The notes under the pieces were generated by a model. It did no database searches. It was not told the DNA's origin and saw nothing but the letters and a program-made list of their open reading frames with translations. From Levilactobacillus suantsaii (GTDB lineage: Bacteria > Bacillota > Bacilli > Lactobacillales > Lactobacillaceae), in NCBI RefSeq assembly GCF_004115745.1, contig NZ_QXIL01000019.1:1-40076 (forward strand): 40,076 nt of DNA. The letters are read 5' to 3'. Every line of letters begins with the position of its first letter. Position 1 is the first letter of the stretch. This document shows positions 8,236 to 17,287 of this stretch, one piece after another. The position numbers and the translations under genes are program-made.

Positions 8236-8892
8236 ATGCTAAATAATTTTATTGCAGCGTACTCCCCGGATAACCTGCGCTACCTGTTTGGTGGGTTGGG
8301 TATTACGCTCTTGGTCTCGGTGGCTTCGATCATTGGTAGCTTTATTATTGGGGCCATCTTAGGCATCGTTCGGTACGTCAAATTTAAGTATTTTTCCGCC
8401 GTCGTCGGCTTTATTATCGACGTGATTCGGAACCTACCGCTGATTTTGATCCTGTTTTTTATCTACTTTGGCTTACCCAATATTGGGGTCAAACCCGAAG
8501 TGATTCCCGCGGCGATTTTTGCCATGACGATTTTTGAATCGGCGATGCTCGCGGAAATCGTGCGGTCGGGAATCCAAGCCGTGGATCCCGGTCAAATGGA
8601 AGGTGCCCGAGCTAACGGGTTGACCTATTGGCAAGGGTTGTGGCACATTGTGTTGCCCCAGGCATTGGTCAAGATGATTCCGGCCATCGTTAGTCAATTT
8701 ATTTCCCTGGTTAAGGATACGTCGTTAGCGACGATTATTCTGTTGCCAGAAATGCTGTATCGTTCGCAAATCATTTACGGGCAAAATACCAACTACATCA
8801 TTCCGATGTTCGTGGCGATTGCGGTGTTGTACTTCATCGTGTGCTATGCGCTGTCCGTGTTAGCCCACTACCTAGAAAAGCGGCAAGCTTAA
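8236..8892 (+). CDS. Amino-acid ABC transporter permease (second)
   Basis: The 218-residue paralogue of the preceding permease has the same EAA loop (GARANGLTYWQGLWHIVLPQALVKMIP). The ribosome-binding site AGGGAGG lies just before the ATG, 13 bases after the first permease. It completes the importer and ends at a strong bidirectional terminator. Confidence 0.88.
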   Translation: MLNNFIAAYSPDNLRYLFGGLGITLLVSVASIIGSFIIGAILGIVRYVKFKYFSAVVGFIIDVIRNLPLILILFFIYFGLPNIGVKPEVIPAAIFAMTIFESAMLAEIVRSGIQAVDPGQMEGARANGLTYWQGLWHIVLPQALVKMIPAIVSQFISLVKDTSLATIILLPEMLYRSQIIYGQNTNYIIPMFVAIAVLYFIVCYALSVLAHYLEKRQA

Positions 8893-8907
8893 ATTAAATA
8901 TGGACTC

Positions 8908-8944
8908 AAAAAGCCGCGCAGATTAACGTCTGCGCGGCTTTTTT
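8908..8944. terminator. Bidirectional terminator between the amino-acid importer and hflX
   Basis: A perfect 12-bp stem (8911-8922 with 8929-8940) is flanked by A-run and T-run on opposite sides. It can stop the importer transcript on the plus strand and hflX on the minus strand. Confidence 0.9.
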
Positions 8945-8958
8945 GTGTGAAGTAAAAC

Positions 8959-10254
8959 TTAAGATGGGTTGGAAGTGGGTTCCGTCACCACGTACTGCTT
9001 GAACCGATTGAAGTCGGCTTGGGGGAGTTCCACGCGGAGCTGGGTTCCCGCAGCTTGGTAATCCGTTTTAAGGACGTTGGCGTGGTCGTTTAGATAAGCC
9101 ACCACGTCGCCATCCGCAAATGGAATTAAAAAGTTGGCCGTTACGTAGTTGTGAAAGACCTTTTCCTTTAACGTCTGGACCAAGAGGTCGATTGACGCGT
9201 CATCGTTAGCGGAAAGAATCAGTTGATCACCGGCCCGGGTGGGGTACGGCGTTTCCGTAAGGTCAGCCTTGTTGAAGACCGTGACCATCGGCACATCGGT
9301 GACCCCGATTTCGCGCAGCGTTTGTTCCGTGGTTGCCATCATGGCGTCGCGGTTGGCATCTGCGTAGTCCACGACCTGAACCAACAAATCAGCGTTGGCG
9401 GCTTCGGCTAACGTCGAGCGGAAGGCTTTGACCAGCTGGGTCGGTAACTGACTGACGAACCCAACGGTGTCACTAAGCAACAGCTTCTTTTGGTCGGGGA
9501 AGACCAATTGCCGCACGCTGGTGTCCAGGGTGGCAAAGAGCATGTTTTTAACGAAGACCTGCTTGTCTTCGTTTTTACCGAAGCGTTGGACCAATGCATT
9601 CATCAAGGTTGATTTACCGGCGTTGGTGTACCCTACTAGTGCGATTGAAGGCAACTGGTTGCGATCACGTTGGGCCCGTTGCGTTTCGGCGGCCTGGTTG
9701 ATTTCTTTGAGCTCACGGTTGACGTGGGTGATGGACCGTTGGATCGTCCGCCGACTCATTTCGGTTTGCGATTCCCCGGCCCCCCGGTTAGTGAAACCGC
9801 CACCGCCGCCACTTCCAGTCTGTTGGTCTAGGCGTTGTGAGGCGCTAGTGTGCAAGCGGGGAAGTTGGTATTGCAGGGTCGCTAATTGAACTTGGAGTTT
9901 ATCTTCCCGGGATTGGGCCCGGTTGGCGAAGATTTCCAAGATCAAGCCGGTACGGTCGATAATTCGCGTGTTAGTACCAGCCTCCAAGTTTCGAATCTGA
10001 CTGGGGGTCAATTCATCGTTGACTACGATGGTGTCAACCCCGTCGTCCGCGGCGATGGTCGCCAGTTCTTCCACTTTTCCGGTCCCAGAGTAGGTGCCGG
10101 GGTTGGGCCTGGTCAAGGATTGCTGTACTTGTTCGACCACGGTCATGTGGTTGGCCTCGACCAGAGCCGTTAATTCGGTCATCGCGTAGTCAAACGTGGC
10201 TTGACCAGAATTGAGGCCTACGGTGATGACTGGTGTTGCGGGTGTTTCGTCCAT
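8959..10254 (-). CDS. hflX: Ribosome-associated GTPase HflX
   Basis: The 431-residue protein has the HflX N-terminal domain (TYSGTGKVEELATIA, about residues 54-68). A Gly-rich linker (TGSGGGGGFTNRGAGESQTE) follows, and then a GTPase domain with G1 GYTNAGKST, G3 DTVGF and G4 NKAD. HflX splits stalled or heat-damaged 70S ribosomes and acts in stress recovery and some antibiotic resistance. Full length matches the family. The ATG follows AAGGAGTG. The gene stands alone with its own promoter at 10289-10319. Confidence 0.93.
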   Translation of the reverse strand: MDETPATPVITVGLNSGQATFDYAMTELTALVEANHMTVVEQVQQSLTRPNPGTYSGTGKVEELATIAADDGVDTIVVNDELTPSQIRNLEAGTNTRIIDRTGLILEIFANRAQSREDKLQVQLATLQYQLPRLHTSASQRLDQQTGSGGGGGFTNRGAGESQTEMSRRTIQRSITHVNRELKEINQAAETQRAQRDRNQLPSIALVGYTNAGKSTLMNALVQRFGKNEDKQVFVKNMLFATLDTSVRQLVFPDQKKLLLSDTVGFVSQLPTQLVKAFRSTLAEAANADLLVQVVDYADANRDAMMATTEQTLREIGVTDVPMVTVFNKADLTETPYPTRAGDQLILSANDDASIDLLVQTLKEKVFHNYVTANFLIPFADGDVVAYLNDHANVLKTDYQAAGTQLRVELPQADFNRFKQYVVTEPTSNPS

Positions 10255-10288
10255 ATTGTCACACTCCTTGAATTATACTCATGGGGTC

Positions 10289-10319
10289 AGTATACCATGA
10301 CCGGAACCTTTGGGGTCAA
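10289..10319 (-). promoter_or_regulatory. Promoter of hflX
   Basis: On the minus strand TTGACC (10319-10314) and TATACT (10294-10289) are separated by 19 bases. The long spacer is compensated by an extended TGG just before the -10 box. Confidence 0.5.
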
Positions 10320-10654
10320 TTGCCGGTTAGGATACCTTACCAAAGCGGTCTGGACGGGCTCACGACCTGGTGATTAGCGGGCCTACAATGAAGATAAAAT
10401 GAGTATTTGCCATGAAACTGCTCATTTAAGATTAGAAATTATGCAGATTTAGTATGGGTAAAAAGCGGGAGTGACGGAAAATAAAAATAGTTATAAATTT
10501 TAAAGCTTGATACGATCACATTTATAACTTTTTACTAAAAATAAATTAGACATTCCTATTGATTTTAATCATTTTCTAATATACACTAGGGCTAATCAAA
10601 TTTGAGGCTGTTCGTCATGAGCCATGATTAAAGATTAAGAGGGGTTGAATTTAA
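10320..10654. other. Long AT-rich regulatory region upstream of oppA
   Basis: No gene is seen. A perfect 9-bp inverted repeat GTTATAAAT/ATTTATAAC (10490-10498 and 10520-10528, 21 bases apart) lies upstream of the oppA promoter. A weaker 7-bp repeat AAATGAG/CTCATTT lies near 10398-10428. The first repeat could bind a dimeric regulator of peptide uptake. No convincing CodY box was found by eye. Confidence 0.4.
10559..10585 (+). promoter_or_regulatory. oppA promoter
   Basis: TTGATT (10559-10564) and TATACA (10580-10585) are 15 bases apart. The whole element, extending to about 10613, recurs almost unchanged at 12460-12513, which supports its functional importance. Confidence 0.55.
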
Positions 10655-12292
10655 GTGAAGAAAATCAATTCAGTCGTTAAATTAGGGACGGTGGCTGCGT
10701 TCGCGGCAGTCTTTCTCGCCGCGTGTGGGTCATCGTCAAGTAGCAGTAGTTCCAGTGCAGCGAAGACTCAGACCTTGAACTGGATGGAAAGTTCGGCGTT
10801 GCCGTCCATGGATATTTCCACGACGACCGACGTGGTTTCGGGGGAGACCTTGAACAACACCAACGAAGGGTTACTCCGTATGGGCAAGAACAGTAAAGTG
10901 CACCCCGGCGTGGCTAAGAGCTATACCAAGTCCAAGGACGGGAAAACGTACACGTTCAACTTGCGGAAGTCTCAATGGAGTAACGGCGATCCCGTGACCG
11001 CTCAAGACTTCGTTTATTCCTGGCAACGGACGGTCAACCCGAAGACCGCTTCGCAATACGCTTACCTGTTTGCTCAGGTGAAGAATGCCAATGCCATCAT
11101 GAAGAGCAAGAAGCCAGTCTCTAGTTTAGGGATTAAAGCGGACGGCAAGTACAAGGTCGTGGTCACTTTGACTAAGGCCACGAACTACTTCCCGGACTTG
11201 GTCGCCAACCCGACTTTCTACCCGCAAAACAAGAAGGTCGTCCAAAAGTACGGCAAGAAGTATGCCTCTAACGCCAAGTCCAACGTTTATAACGGACCGT
11301 TCAAGTTGACTTACTGGACCGGGACTTCTGACAACTGGTCATTAACGAAGAACAACAAATATTGGAACGCCAAGAACGTGAAGTTAAAGAAAATCAACTT
11401 CAAGACGGTCAAGGATCCGCAAACGGCCGTTAGTCAATATCAAAGTGGCAAGTTGAGCGCCACCTACTTGAGTGGGCAACAACCAAAGAACTACAAGAAC
11501 AACAAGCAGTACGTGGTTCGAAAAGGGGCCTCGACCTTCTACATTGAATTGAACGAAAAGAAGGACGCCATCTTTAAGAACGTCAACGCCCGGAAGGCCT
11601 TGTCATTGGCCATCAACCGGAACCAATTCGTCAACAAGGTCTTGCAAGACGGTTCGACGGTCCCAAGTGGGTACGTGGCTAGCGACTTAGCCTCTTATAA
11701 AGGCCAGGACTTCGCCGATGCCTCTAAGACAAGCGAAGGTACGGCTTACAACTTAGCCAAGGCCAAGAAACTTTGGAAGAAAGCTTTGCAGGAAACCGGA
11801 AAGAGCAGTGCTTCTATCACGTTGATGGCTGACGATACCGCTGCTGGTAAGAACGCGTTGGAATACGTGCAAAGTCAGTGGTCGAAGTTACCAAACATCA
11901 AGGTCACGAACCAAAGCTTACCATTTAAGACACGGTTGAGTCGGTCGGAAAACGGAGAATTCGATGCTGTCGTTTCTGGCTGGGGGGCCGACTTTGCTGA
12001 CCCAATCTCCTTCTTGTCGCTGTTCACGTCGGACAACTCGTACAACAACGGGAAGTGGAAGTCGACTTCTTATGATAAGGATATCGATCGGGCCAACAAC
12101 GCGGATGCCAACAACGAAAGTGCTCGGTGGAACGATATGGTCAGTGCCGAAAAGACATTGATGAACGATCAAGGGATTATCCCGATTTATCAACAGGCTA
12201 AACCGCAGCTGGTCAAGTCGAACGTCAAGGGTGTTATTTACTTCCCAACTGGCGCTAACTGGGACTTCAGTAAGGCTTACATCGCAAAGTAG
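10655..12292 (+). CDS. oppA: Oligopeptide-binding lipoprotein OppA
   Basis: The 545-residue family-5 solute-binding protein has a lipoprotein signal (FAAVFLAACGSS, lipobox LAAC) and a Ser-rich linker. The SBP_bac_5 body includes typical stretches such as DPVTAQDFVYSWQRTVNP and VNARKALSLAINRNQFV. It captures peptides outside the cell for the OppBCDF channel encoded downstream. The start is GTG 10655 with AGAGGGG ten bases upstream. A decayed second copy follows at 12525. It has its own terminator at 12300, so expression can be higher than that of the permease genes, which is usual for binding proteins. Confidence 0.93.
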   Translation: MKKINSVVKLGTVAAFAAVFLAACGSSSSSSSSSAAKTQTLNWMESSALPSMDISTTTDVVSGETLNNTNEGLLRMGKNSKVHPGVAKSYTKSKDGKTYTFNLRKSQWSNGDPVTAQDFVYSWQRTVNPKTASQYAYLFAQVKNANAIMKSKKPVSSLGIKADGKYKVVVTLTKATNYFPDLVANPTFYPQNKKVVQKYGKKYASNAKSNVYNGPFKLTYWTGTSDNWSLTKNNKYWNAKNVKLKKINFKTVKDPQTAVSQYQSGKLSATYLSGQQPKNYKNNKQYVVRKGASTFYIELNEKKDAIFKNVNARKALSLAINRNQFVNKVLQDGSTVPSGYVASDLASYKGQDFADASKTSEGTAYNLAKAKKLWKKALQETGKSSASITLMADDTAAGKNALEYVQSQWSKLPNIKVTNQSLPFKTRLSRSENGEFDAVVSGWGADFADPISFLSLFTSDNSYNNGKWKSTSYDKDIDRANNADANNESARWNDMVSAEKTLMNDQGIIPIYQQAKPQLVKSNVKGVIYFPTGANWDFSKAYIAK

Positions 12293-12299
12293 GCGATTA

Positions 12300-12345
12300 A
12301 AAACAGGCTCATCGCTCGCTTGTCGGGCGGGGAGCTTGTTTTGAC
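12300..12345 (+). terminator. oppA terminator
   Basis: An 11-bp stem (AAAACAGGCTC region at 12300-12310 with 12332-12342) encloses a further 6-bp GC stem and ends in TTTT. It would separate oppA from the downstream opp genes. Confidence 0.75.
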
Positions 12346-12459
12346 CTCTCTGGCAAGCAACTGACTGGTGAAATGTGAAGCACACCGATATTTTTTAATT
12401 TATAATGCTGGTTTAGCGGTGTTTTCATTCGGAATGTTGTATAAAATTAAATGTAAGTG

Positions 12460-12486
12460 TTGATTTTAATGGATTTCTAATATACA
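12460..12486 (+). promoter_or_regulatory. Second copy of the oppA promoter
   Basis: TTGATT (12460-12465) and TATACA (12481-12486) with the same 15-base spacer as at 10559. The flanking sequence to about 12513 also matches the oppA leader. It precedes an oppA remnant and may now drive oppBCDF. Confidence 0.5.
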
Positions 12487-12524
12487 ATTGAAACCATTAA
12501 ATTTAAGGCCATTGCGAAGCGGAG

Positions 12525-12887
12525 ATGACCGGAATCGAGGTGCTGGCGGGAATTTTGGGGTTTCTTATGAACCTGTCAACTGGTGCGGAAAGTGTGGTGC
12601 CGATTGACAAGAGTGAGAAGACCAAAACCCATAAGCAAGAATCTAACTATTAGAACATGAAGAATGGTAAACTGAAGAAGATTCATTTCAAAATGATGGG
12701 GACCCGCCAACCGCTTAAAGCAGACCTTGGCGAATCGGGTTACGGTCCCGTTGGAATTGAGGGCGGTTCGCGCGATTAAGCAGAGCTGACCGCAACCAAT
12801 AAGTCCGTGGAGTTGCCGATGTCGTCCCGTCGTCATCGCCCGTCAGAATCGTTTGAGGAGTTGCTTATAAGCGTTATCGGGGAGTAA
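12525..12887 (+). pseudogene. Remnant of a second oppA gene
   Basis: One reading frame, interrupted by TAG (12651-12653) and TAA (12777-12779) and ending at TAA (12885-12887), encodes two recognisable pieces of an OppA-like protein. ESNY-stop-NMKNGKLKKIHFK matches NNKYWNAKNVKLKKINFK of the intact OppA (residues near 232), with the TAG replacing the Trp codon. TNKSVELP...RPSESFEELLISV resembles TNQSLPF...RSENGEFDAVVSG (residues near 418). The N-terminal 200 residues, the region between the two pieces and the C-terminus are missing. It is preceded by a duplicated oppA promoter, so this was a tandem oppA duplicate that has decayed. The similarity was read by eye and is weaker outside the two pieces. 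Confidence 0.65.
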
Positions 12888-12914
12888 GGATCAACCAGCC
12901 ATTGGTCCTTACTC
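12882..12914 (+). repeat. Hairpin at the end of the oppA remnant
   Basis: A perfect 9-bp inverted repeat (12882-12890 with 12906-12914) encloses a 3-bp CCA/TGG stem. It follows the last stop of the remnant, but only two T residues follow. It may be the decayed terminator of the lost gene. Confidence 0.45.
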
Positions 12915-13020
12915 TTCGATGTTATAGCAATCATTTATCACCTTATTGTTTTGGAAGAATCTTGGTTAAGTTGTGTCACTTAATGGTAACGAATAAGTCT
13001 ACTGATTGAGAGGTAAACAA

Positions 13021-13950
13021 ATGGCAAAATACCTAGCAAAACGGATCTTTTATTTGGTCCTGACCTTATTCATCGTGATTACCGTCACGTTTTTCCTGAT
13101 GAAATTGCTACCCGGAACGCCATTGACTAACCAAGCGAAGCTCTCGAAAAGCCAGATTGCGTTGATTTATCAGCAATACGGTTTGGACAAGCCCGTTTGG
13201 CAGCAATATCTGCTGTACTTAGCTGGTGCGGTCAGAGGAGATTTCGGGACGTCATTTCAATTCAGTGATCAACCGGTCTCCTACCTGATTTCCAGCCGAA
13301 TCGGGCCTTCCTTGCAGATTGGGCTGCAAGCGATGATTATTGGGGTCCTGTTGGGAATTATTATCGGGGCGTTTGGCGCGATGAAACAAAACACTTGGAT
13401 TGATACGTCAGCCACGGTGGTCTCCATCTTGGGGATTTCGATTCCATCTTTCGTTTTGGCCGTGTTACTGCAATACTACTTAGGGTTAAAGGCCGGCTGG
13501 TTCCCGATTGCCGAATGGGGCGGCTTCATCTATACCGTGTTGCCGACCTTGGCGTTAGGGGCGACCCCGCTGGCCGAATCGGCCCGGTTCGTCCGTACGG
13601 AAATGGTCGACGTGTTGAGTTCGGATTATATCGAGCTGGCGAAAGCCAAGGGACTCAGCAAGGCGGGGGTCATTTACCACCATGCGTTGCGAAACAGTTT
13701 GATTCCCCTGATTACTATCGTTGGCCCCTTAGCCGTGAACATCATGACCGGGTCGATGGTGGTTGAAAACATCTTCTCGATTCCTGGGATTGGGGAACAA
13801 TTTGTAAAGTCCGTGCTGACCAACGACTACCCAACGATCATGGGGCTGACCATCGTCTACTCCTTCATGTTGTGTGTGGTCCTGTTGATCACCGATATCC
13901 TTTACGGAATCGTTGACCCACGGATTCGGATTACAGGAAAGGCTAACTAG
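13021..13950 (+). CDS. oppB: Oligopeptide ABC transporter permease OppB
   Basis: The 309-residue membrane protein starts MAKYLAKRIFYLVLTLFIVITVTFFLMKLLPGTP, the typical OppB/DppB N-terminus. The EAA coupling loop ELAKAKGLSKAGVIYHHALRNSLIP lies near residue 210. It forms half of the peptide channel. I choose ATG 13021, preceded by GAGAGG. A TTG at 13006 would place the start before this ribosome-binding site. oppC follows 11 bases later. Confidence 0.92.
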   Translation: MAKYLAKRIFYLVLTLFIVITVTFFLMKLLPGTPLTNQAKLSKSQIALIYQQYGLDKPVWQQYLLYLAGAVRGDFGTSFQFSDQPVSYLISSRIGPSLQIGLQAMIIGVLLGIIIGAFGAMKQNTWIDTSATVVSILGISIPSFVLAVLLQYYLGLKAGWFPIAEWGGFIYTVLPTLALGATPLAESARFVRTEMVDVLSSDYIELAKAKGLSKAGVIYHHALRNSLIPLITIVGPLAVNIMTGSMVVENIFSIPGIGEQFVKSVLTNDYPTIMGLTIVYSFMLCVVLLITDILYGIVDPRIRITGKAN

Positions 13951-13961
13951 GAGGTAAATAA

Positions 13962-14990
13962 ATGGCAGATACAGTAAAACTCCCAGAAGATAGCTTTAAG
14001 CCAATGACGCCAGAGGACCGGGGGTCACTCGACAGTGAAAAAATTGCGGCCCCGTCGCTAACTTTCCGGCAAGATGCCTGGCGGCGACTGAAGAATAACA
14101 AGGGGGCATGGGTGTCCCTCATTGTCTTAGCGATTATCTTCATCATGGCGTTCGGGTCATTGTTCGTTTCGCCGCATAACCCCAACGCCGTCCACCCATC
14201 ATACGCTAACTTACCCTCGAAGATTCCGGGGATTGGCGTGAACGGGTTCAACGGGACATTGGTCCAAGCGGGTCAACGTATCGACGCCTACAAACAAGCA
14301 GGCATTGGCACGGGCACGTACTACATCATGGGGACCGACTATTTAGGCCGGGATTTGTTCTCCCGGGTCCTTTACGGGACGCGAATCTCCCTGATTATTG
14401 CGTTAGTGGCCACGCTGTTTGACTTGACCATTGGTGTCACTTACGGGATGATATCCGGCTGGAAAGGTGGTCGGGTCGACACGATAATGCAACGTATCAT
14501 CGAGATTATCCTGTCGATCCCCAACTTGGTCATCATCGTCTTACTGATTTTGATTCTGAAACCGGGGATGACCTCGATCATTATCGCCATCGCATTGACC
14601 TCGTGGGTGAACATGGCCCGGCTGGTCCGAGCCCAGACCATGGAGCTAAAAGAACAAGAATTTATTTTAGCGGCCAGGACACTGGGCGAAAGTTCAATGA
14701 AGATATCCTTTAAACACTTGCTACCGAACCTATCGAGTGTGATTATCATCAACACCATGTTCACCATCCCGAACGCCATCTTCTTCGAAGCAACCCTGTC
14801 CTATATCGGGATTGGGATTTCTTCCCCACAAGCGTCACTAGGGACGTTGTTGAACGATGGGCAGAAGAACTTTCAGTTCTTGCCGTATCAGATGTGGTGG
14901 CCCGCATTGGTTCTTTCCATTGTCATGTTAGCCTTTAACCTCTTAGGTGATGGGCTACGGGACGCCTTCGATCCACGAACGAAAGAGTAG
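13962..14990 (+). CDS. oppC: Oligopeptide ABC transporter permease OppC
   Basis: The 342-residue protein has an N-terminal cytoplasmic extension and a first helix at about residues 45-68 (WVSLIVLAIIFIMAFGSLFVSP). A large extracellular loop leads to MGTDYLGRDLFSRVLYGTRISL, a hallmark of OppC/DppC. The EAA loop ILAARTLGESSMKISFKHLLPN and a C-terminal LGDGLRDAFDPR complete it. It pairs with OppB in the membrane. The ribosome-binding site GGAGG lies close to the ATG. Confidence 0.92.
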   Translation: MADTVKLPEDSFKPMTPEDRGSLDSEKIAAPSLTFRQDAWRRLKNNKGAWVSLIVLAIIFIMAFGSLFVSPHNPNAVHPSYANLPSKIPGIGVNGFNGTLVQAGQRIDAYKQAGIGTGTYYIMGTDYLGRDLFSRVLYGTRISLIIALVATLFDLTIGVTYGMISGWKGGRVDTIMQRIIEIILSIPNLVIIVLLILILKPGMTSIIIAIALTSWVNMARLVRAQTMELKEQEFILAARTLGESSMKISFKHLLPNLSSVIIINTMFTIPNAIFFEATLSYIGIGISSPQASLGTLLNDGQKNFQFLPYQMWWPALVLSIVMLAFNLLGDGLRDAFDPRTKE

Positions 14991-15003
14991 GTGAACGTCA
15001 GTT

Positions 15004-16104
15004 ATGGATAACGAAAAAGATATTTTGGAAGTTCGCAATCTAGAAGTTAACTTTAAAACCTACGCGGGGGACGTCAAGGCGATTCGCAACGTCAGTTTCG
15101 ACCTGCGAAAAGGTGAGACGTTAGCGATTGTGGGTGAATCTGGTTCTGGGAAGTCGGTGACGACTCGGACCATCATGGGCTTGAATGCCCGCAACGCCGA
15201 CATCGTGAACGGCTCCATCATGTATAAGAATGAAGACCTCTTAAAGAAGTCAGATAAGGACATGGAGGGCATCCGGGGCCAAGATATCGCGGAAATTTTC
15301 CAAGACCCGATGACGTCCTTAGACCCGACCATGCGCATTGGCCGCCAGATTGCCGAACCATTAATGATTCACAAGGGAATGAAGAAGGAAAAGGCGCTGG
15401 CTCAGGCGTTGGAAATGATGAAGCTGGTTGGAATCACCGACGCGGAGAACCGAATCAACGACTATCCGCATCAATTTTCTGGTGGGATGCGGCAACGGAT
15501 CGTGATTGCGATTGCGTTGGTCAACTACCCCGAAATCTTGATTGCCGATGAACCCACGACGGCGCTCGACGTGACGATTCAGGCCCAGATTTTACACTTG
15601 ATGAAGGAATTGCAGGATAAAATCTCGACCTCGATTATTTTCATCACGCATGATTTGGGCGTTGTGGCCGGCATGGCTGACCGGGTCGCCGTAATGTACG
15701 CCGGTCAAATCGTCGAGTACGGGACCGTGGATGAGATTTTCTACAATCCTAAGCATCCGTATACCTGGGGCTTACTGAGTTCGATGCCGACGCTGGACAC
15801 GAAGTCTGATGTCTTACCGTCGATCCCCGGGACGCCGCCAGATTTATTGGATCCGCCAGCAGGGGATGCTTTTGCGGCGCGGAACGAATATGCATTGAAG
15901 ATTGATTCGCAGCGGCAACCACCATTCTTTAAAGTCTCCGATACGCACTATGCCGCAACCTGGTTATTGCACCCGGATGCGCCCAAAGTGACGCCCCCAG
16001 CACAAATCGTGGCGCGCCAAAAGAAGTTTGCGCAAATGCAACAGGAGCTGTTCAAGCAACAGCAACAAAGTCATCGCGTTGAAGAAGAGGAGGAACAGCA
16101 ATAA
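15004..16104 (+). CDS. oppD: Oligopeptide transporter ATPase OppD
   Basis: The 366-residue ATPase has Walker A GESGSGKS (about residues 44-51), signature FSGGMRQR, Walker B ILIADEPTTALD and switch HDLG. The C-terminal oligopeptide-transporter domain contains HPYTWGLLSSMP. It powers peptide uptake together with OppF. The C-terminal tail is very rich in Gln and Glu. Its TAA shares one base with the ATG of oppF (TAATG), indicating coupled translation. Confidence 0.92.
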   Translation: MDNEKDILEVRNLEVNFKTYAGDVKAIRNVSFDLRKGETLAIVGESGSGKSVTTRTIMGLNARNADIVNGSIMYKNEDLLKKSDKDMEGIRGQDIAEIFQDPMTSLDPTMRIGRQIAEPLMIHKGMKKEKALAQALEMMKLVGITDAENRINDYPHQFSGGMRQRIVIAIALVNYPEILIADEPTTALDVTIQAQILHLMKELQDKISTSIIFITHDLGVVAGMADRVAVMYAGQIVEYGTVDEIFYNPKHPYTWGLLSSMPTLDTKSDVLPSIPGTPPDLLDPPAGDAFAARNEYALKIDSQRQPPFFKVSDTHYAATWLLHPDAPKVTPPAQIVARQKKFAQMQQELFKQQQQSHRVEEEEEQQ

Positions 16105-17063
16105 TGGATTACGAAAATGCCAAAAAAATCCTCGAGGTCAAGCACCTCAAACAATACTTTAACGTAGGGAAGGCCGACGAGGTCCGGGCGGTCGATGACA
16201 TTTCCTTTGATATTTATGAAGGCGAAACCTTTGGCCTCGTTGGGGAATCCGGTTCCGGGAAAACCACGGCTGGACGAGCCATCCTCCACCTGTATGAACC
16301 AACGGCGGGCGAAATCTTGTTTGACGGGAAGAACGTCGATAATTTCACCAGTATGGAAGACAAGGCCGAGTTTCACCGGAAGATGCAAATGATTTTCCAA
16401 GACCCGTACGCGTCGTTGAATCCACGGATGAAGGTCAAAGATATTGTGGCCGAGGGCATTGACATCAACCATTTGGCAAAAGACGATGCTGACCGGACCA
16501 ACCAGGTCGAGACCTTGCTCGAAACCGTGGGGTTGAACAAGGACCACTCGAGTCGTTACCCCCACGAATTCTCTGGTGGGCAACGGCAACGGATCGGGAT
16601 TGCTCGGGCGTTAGCTGTTCACCCCAAGTTCGTGATTGCTGATGAACCGATTTCGGCGTTGGACGTGTCGATTCAAGCCCAAGTCGTCAACCTGATGAAG
16701 AAACTCCAACGTGAGCAGAACTTGACGTACCTGTTCATCGCCCATGACTTGTCGATGGTCAAGTACATTTCGGACCGTATCGGCGTATTGCATTACGGCC
16801 GGATGTTGGAGATCGCGGATGCTGATGAGATTTACGCGCACCCCCTCCACGATTACACCAAGAGTCTGTTGTCGGCCGTGCCGGTGCCGGATCCTGAATT
16901 TGAACGGACGCGTCAAGAAATCAAGTACGATGCGAGCCGGGAGAACGATGGCAAAGAACGGCATTTAGTCGAGATTGCGCCGCACCATTATGTGCGAGCG
17001 GCTCCTGATGAAATCGACATGTACAAGCAACGGGCGCACGCCGCGTCATTACTCAAAGAATAG
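16104..17063 (+). CDS. oppF: Oligopeptide transporter ATPase OppF
   Basis: The 319-residue ATPase has Walker [10 protein letters not shown], signature FSGGQRQR, Walker [12 protein letters not shown], switch HDLS and the family motif [15 protein letters not shown]. OppF forms the heterodimeric motor with OppD. The overlapping start is preceded by GAGGAGGAA within the end of oppD. It is the last gene of the opp operon and is followed by a terminator at 17083. Confidence 0.92.
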   Translation: MDYENAKKILEVKHLKQYFNVGKADEVRAVDDISFDIYEGETFGLVGESGSGKTTAGRAILHLYEPTAGEILFDGKNVDNFTSMEDKAEFHRKMQMIFQDPYASLNPRMKVKDIVAEGIDINHLAKDDADRTNQVETLLETVGLNKDHSSRYPHEFSGGQRQRIGIARALAVHPKFVIADEPISALDVSIQAQVVNLMKKLQREQNLTYLFIAHDLSMVKYISDRIGVLHYGRMLEIADADEIYAHPLHDYTKSLLSAVPVPDPEFERTRQEIKYDASRENDGKERHLVEIAPHHYVRAAPDEIDMYKQRAHAASLLKE

Positions 17064-17082
17064 GTCTCCTGTGAGGGACGGT

Positions 17083-17124
17083 AACGGATTCTAACCGCGT
17101 TGGCGGTGGGGTCCGTTTTATTTT
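17083..17124 (+). terminator. Terminator of the opp operon
   Basis: AACGGA (17083-17088) pairs with TCCGTT (17112-17117) and ACCGC (17094-17098) with GCGGT (17103-17107). A TTTTATTTT tail follows. Confidence 0.8.
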
Positions 17125-17136
17125 GTCACGGTAAGC

Positions 17137-17185
17137 TAAAAAGGCCCGCTAACTTTGGCACTGATAGTCAAAGTTAGCGGGCCTT
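17137..17185 (-). terminator. Second minus-strand terminator behind the DUF2798 gene
   Basis: A perfect 17-bp stem (17141-17157 with 17169-17185) has an A-run only on its left side, so it is a terminator for minus-strand transcripts. It also faces the opp operon end and may insulate the two. Confidence 0.8.
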
Positions 17186-17237
17186 GAAAGGTTTAATTAA
17201 AGGGTCAGCCTGGAGTTGTGGGTGATCTCCAGACCGT

Positions 17238-17275
17238 AAAAAAACGTCGCCCTACAAGTGGAGTAGCGGCGACGT
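17238..17275 (-). terminator. First minus-strand terminator behind the DUF2798 gene
   Basis: An 8-bp stem (17244-17251 with 17268-17275) is followed on the minus strand by seven T residues (17244-17238). It lies directly after the stop of the gene at 17288. Confidence 0.8.
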
Positions 17276-17287
17276 GAAATTGAGTGA

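Noticed and set aside
9467-9889. Plus-strand frame of 140 codons inside hflX
   Set aside because: hflX on the other strand is a clear full-length family member; this is its shadow.
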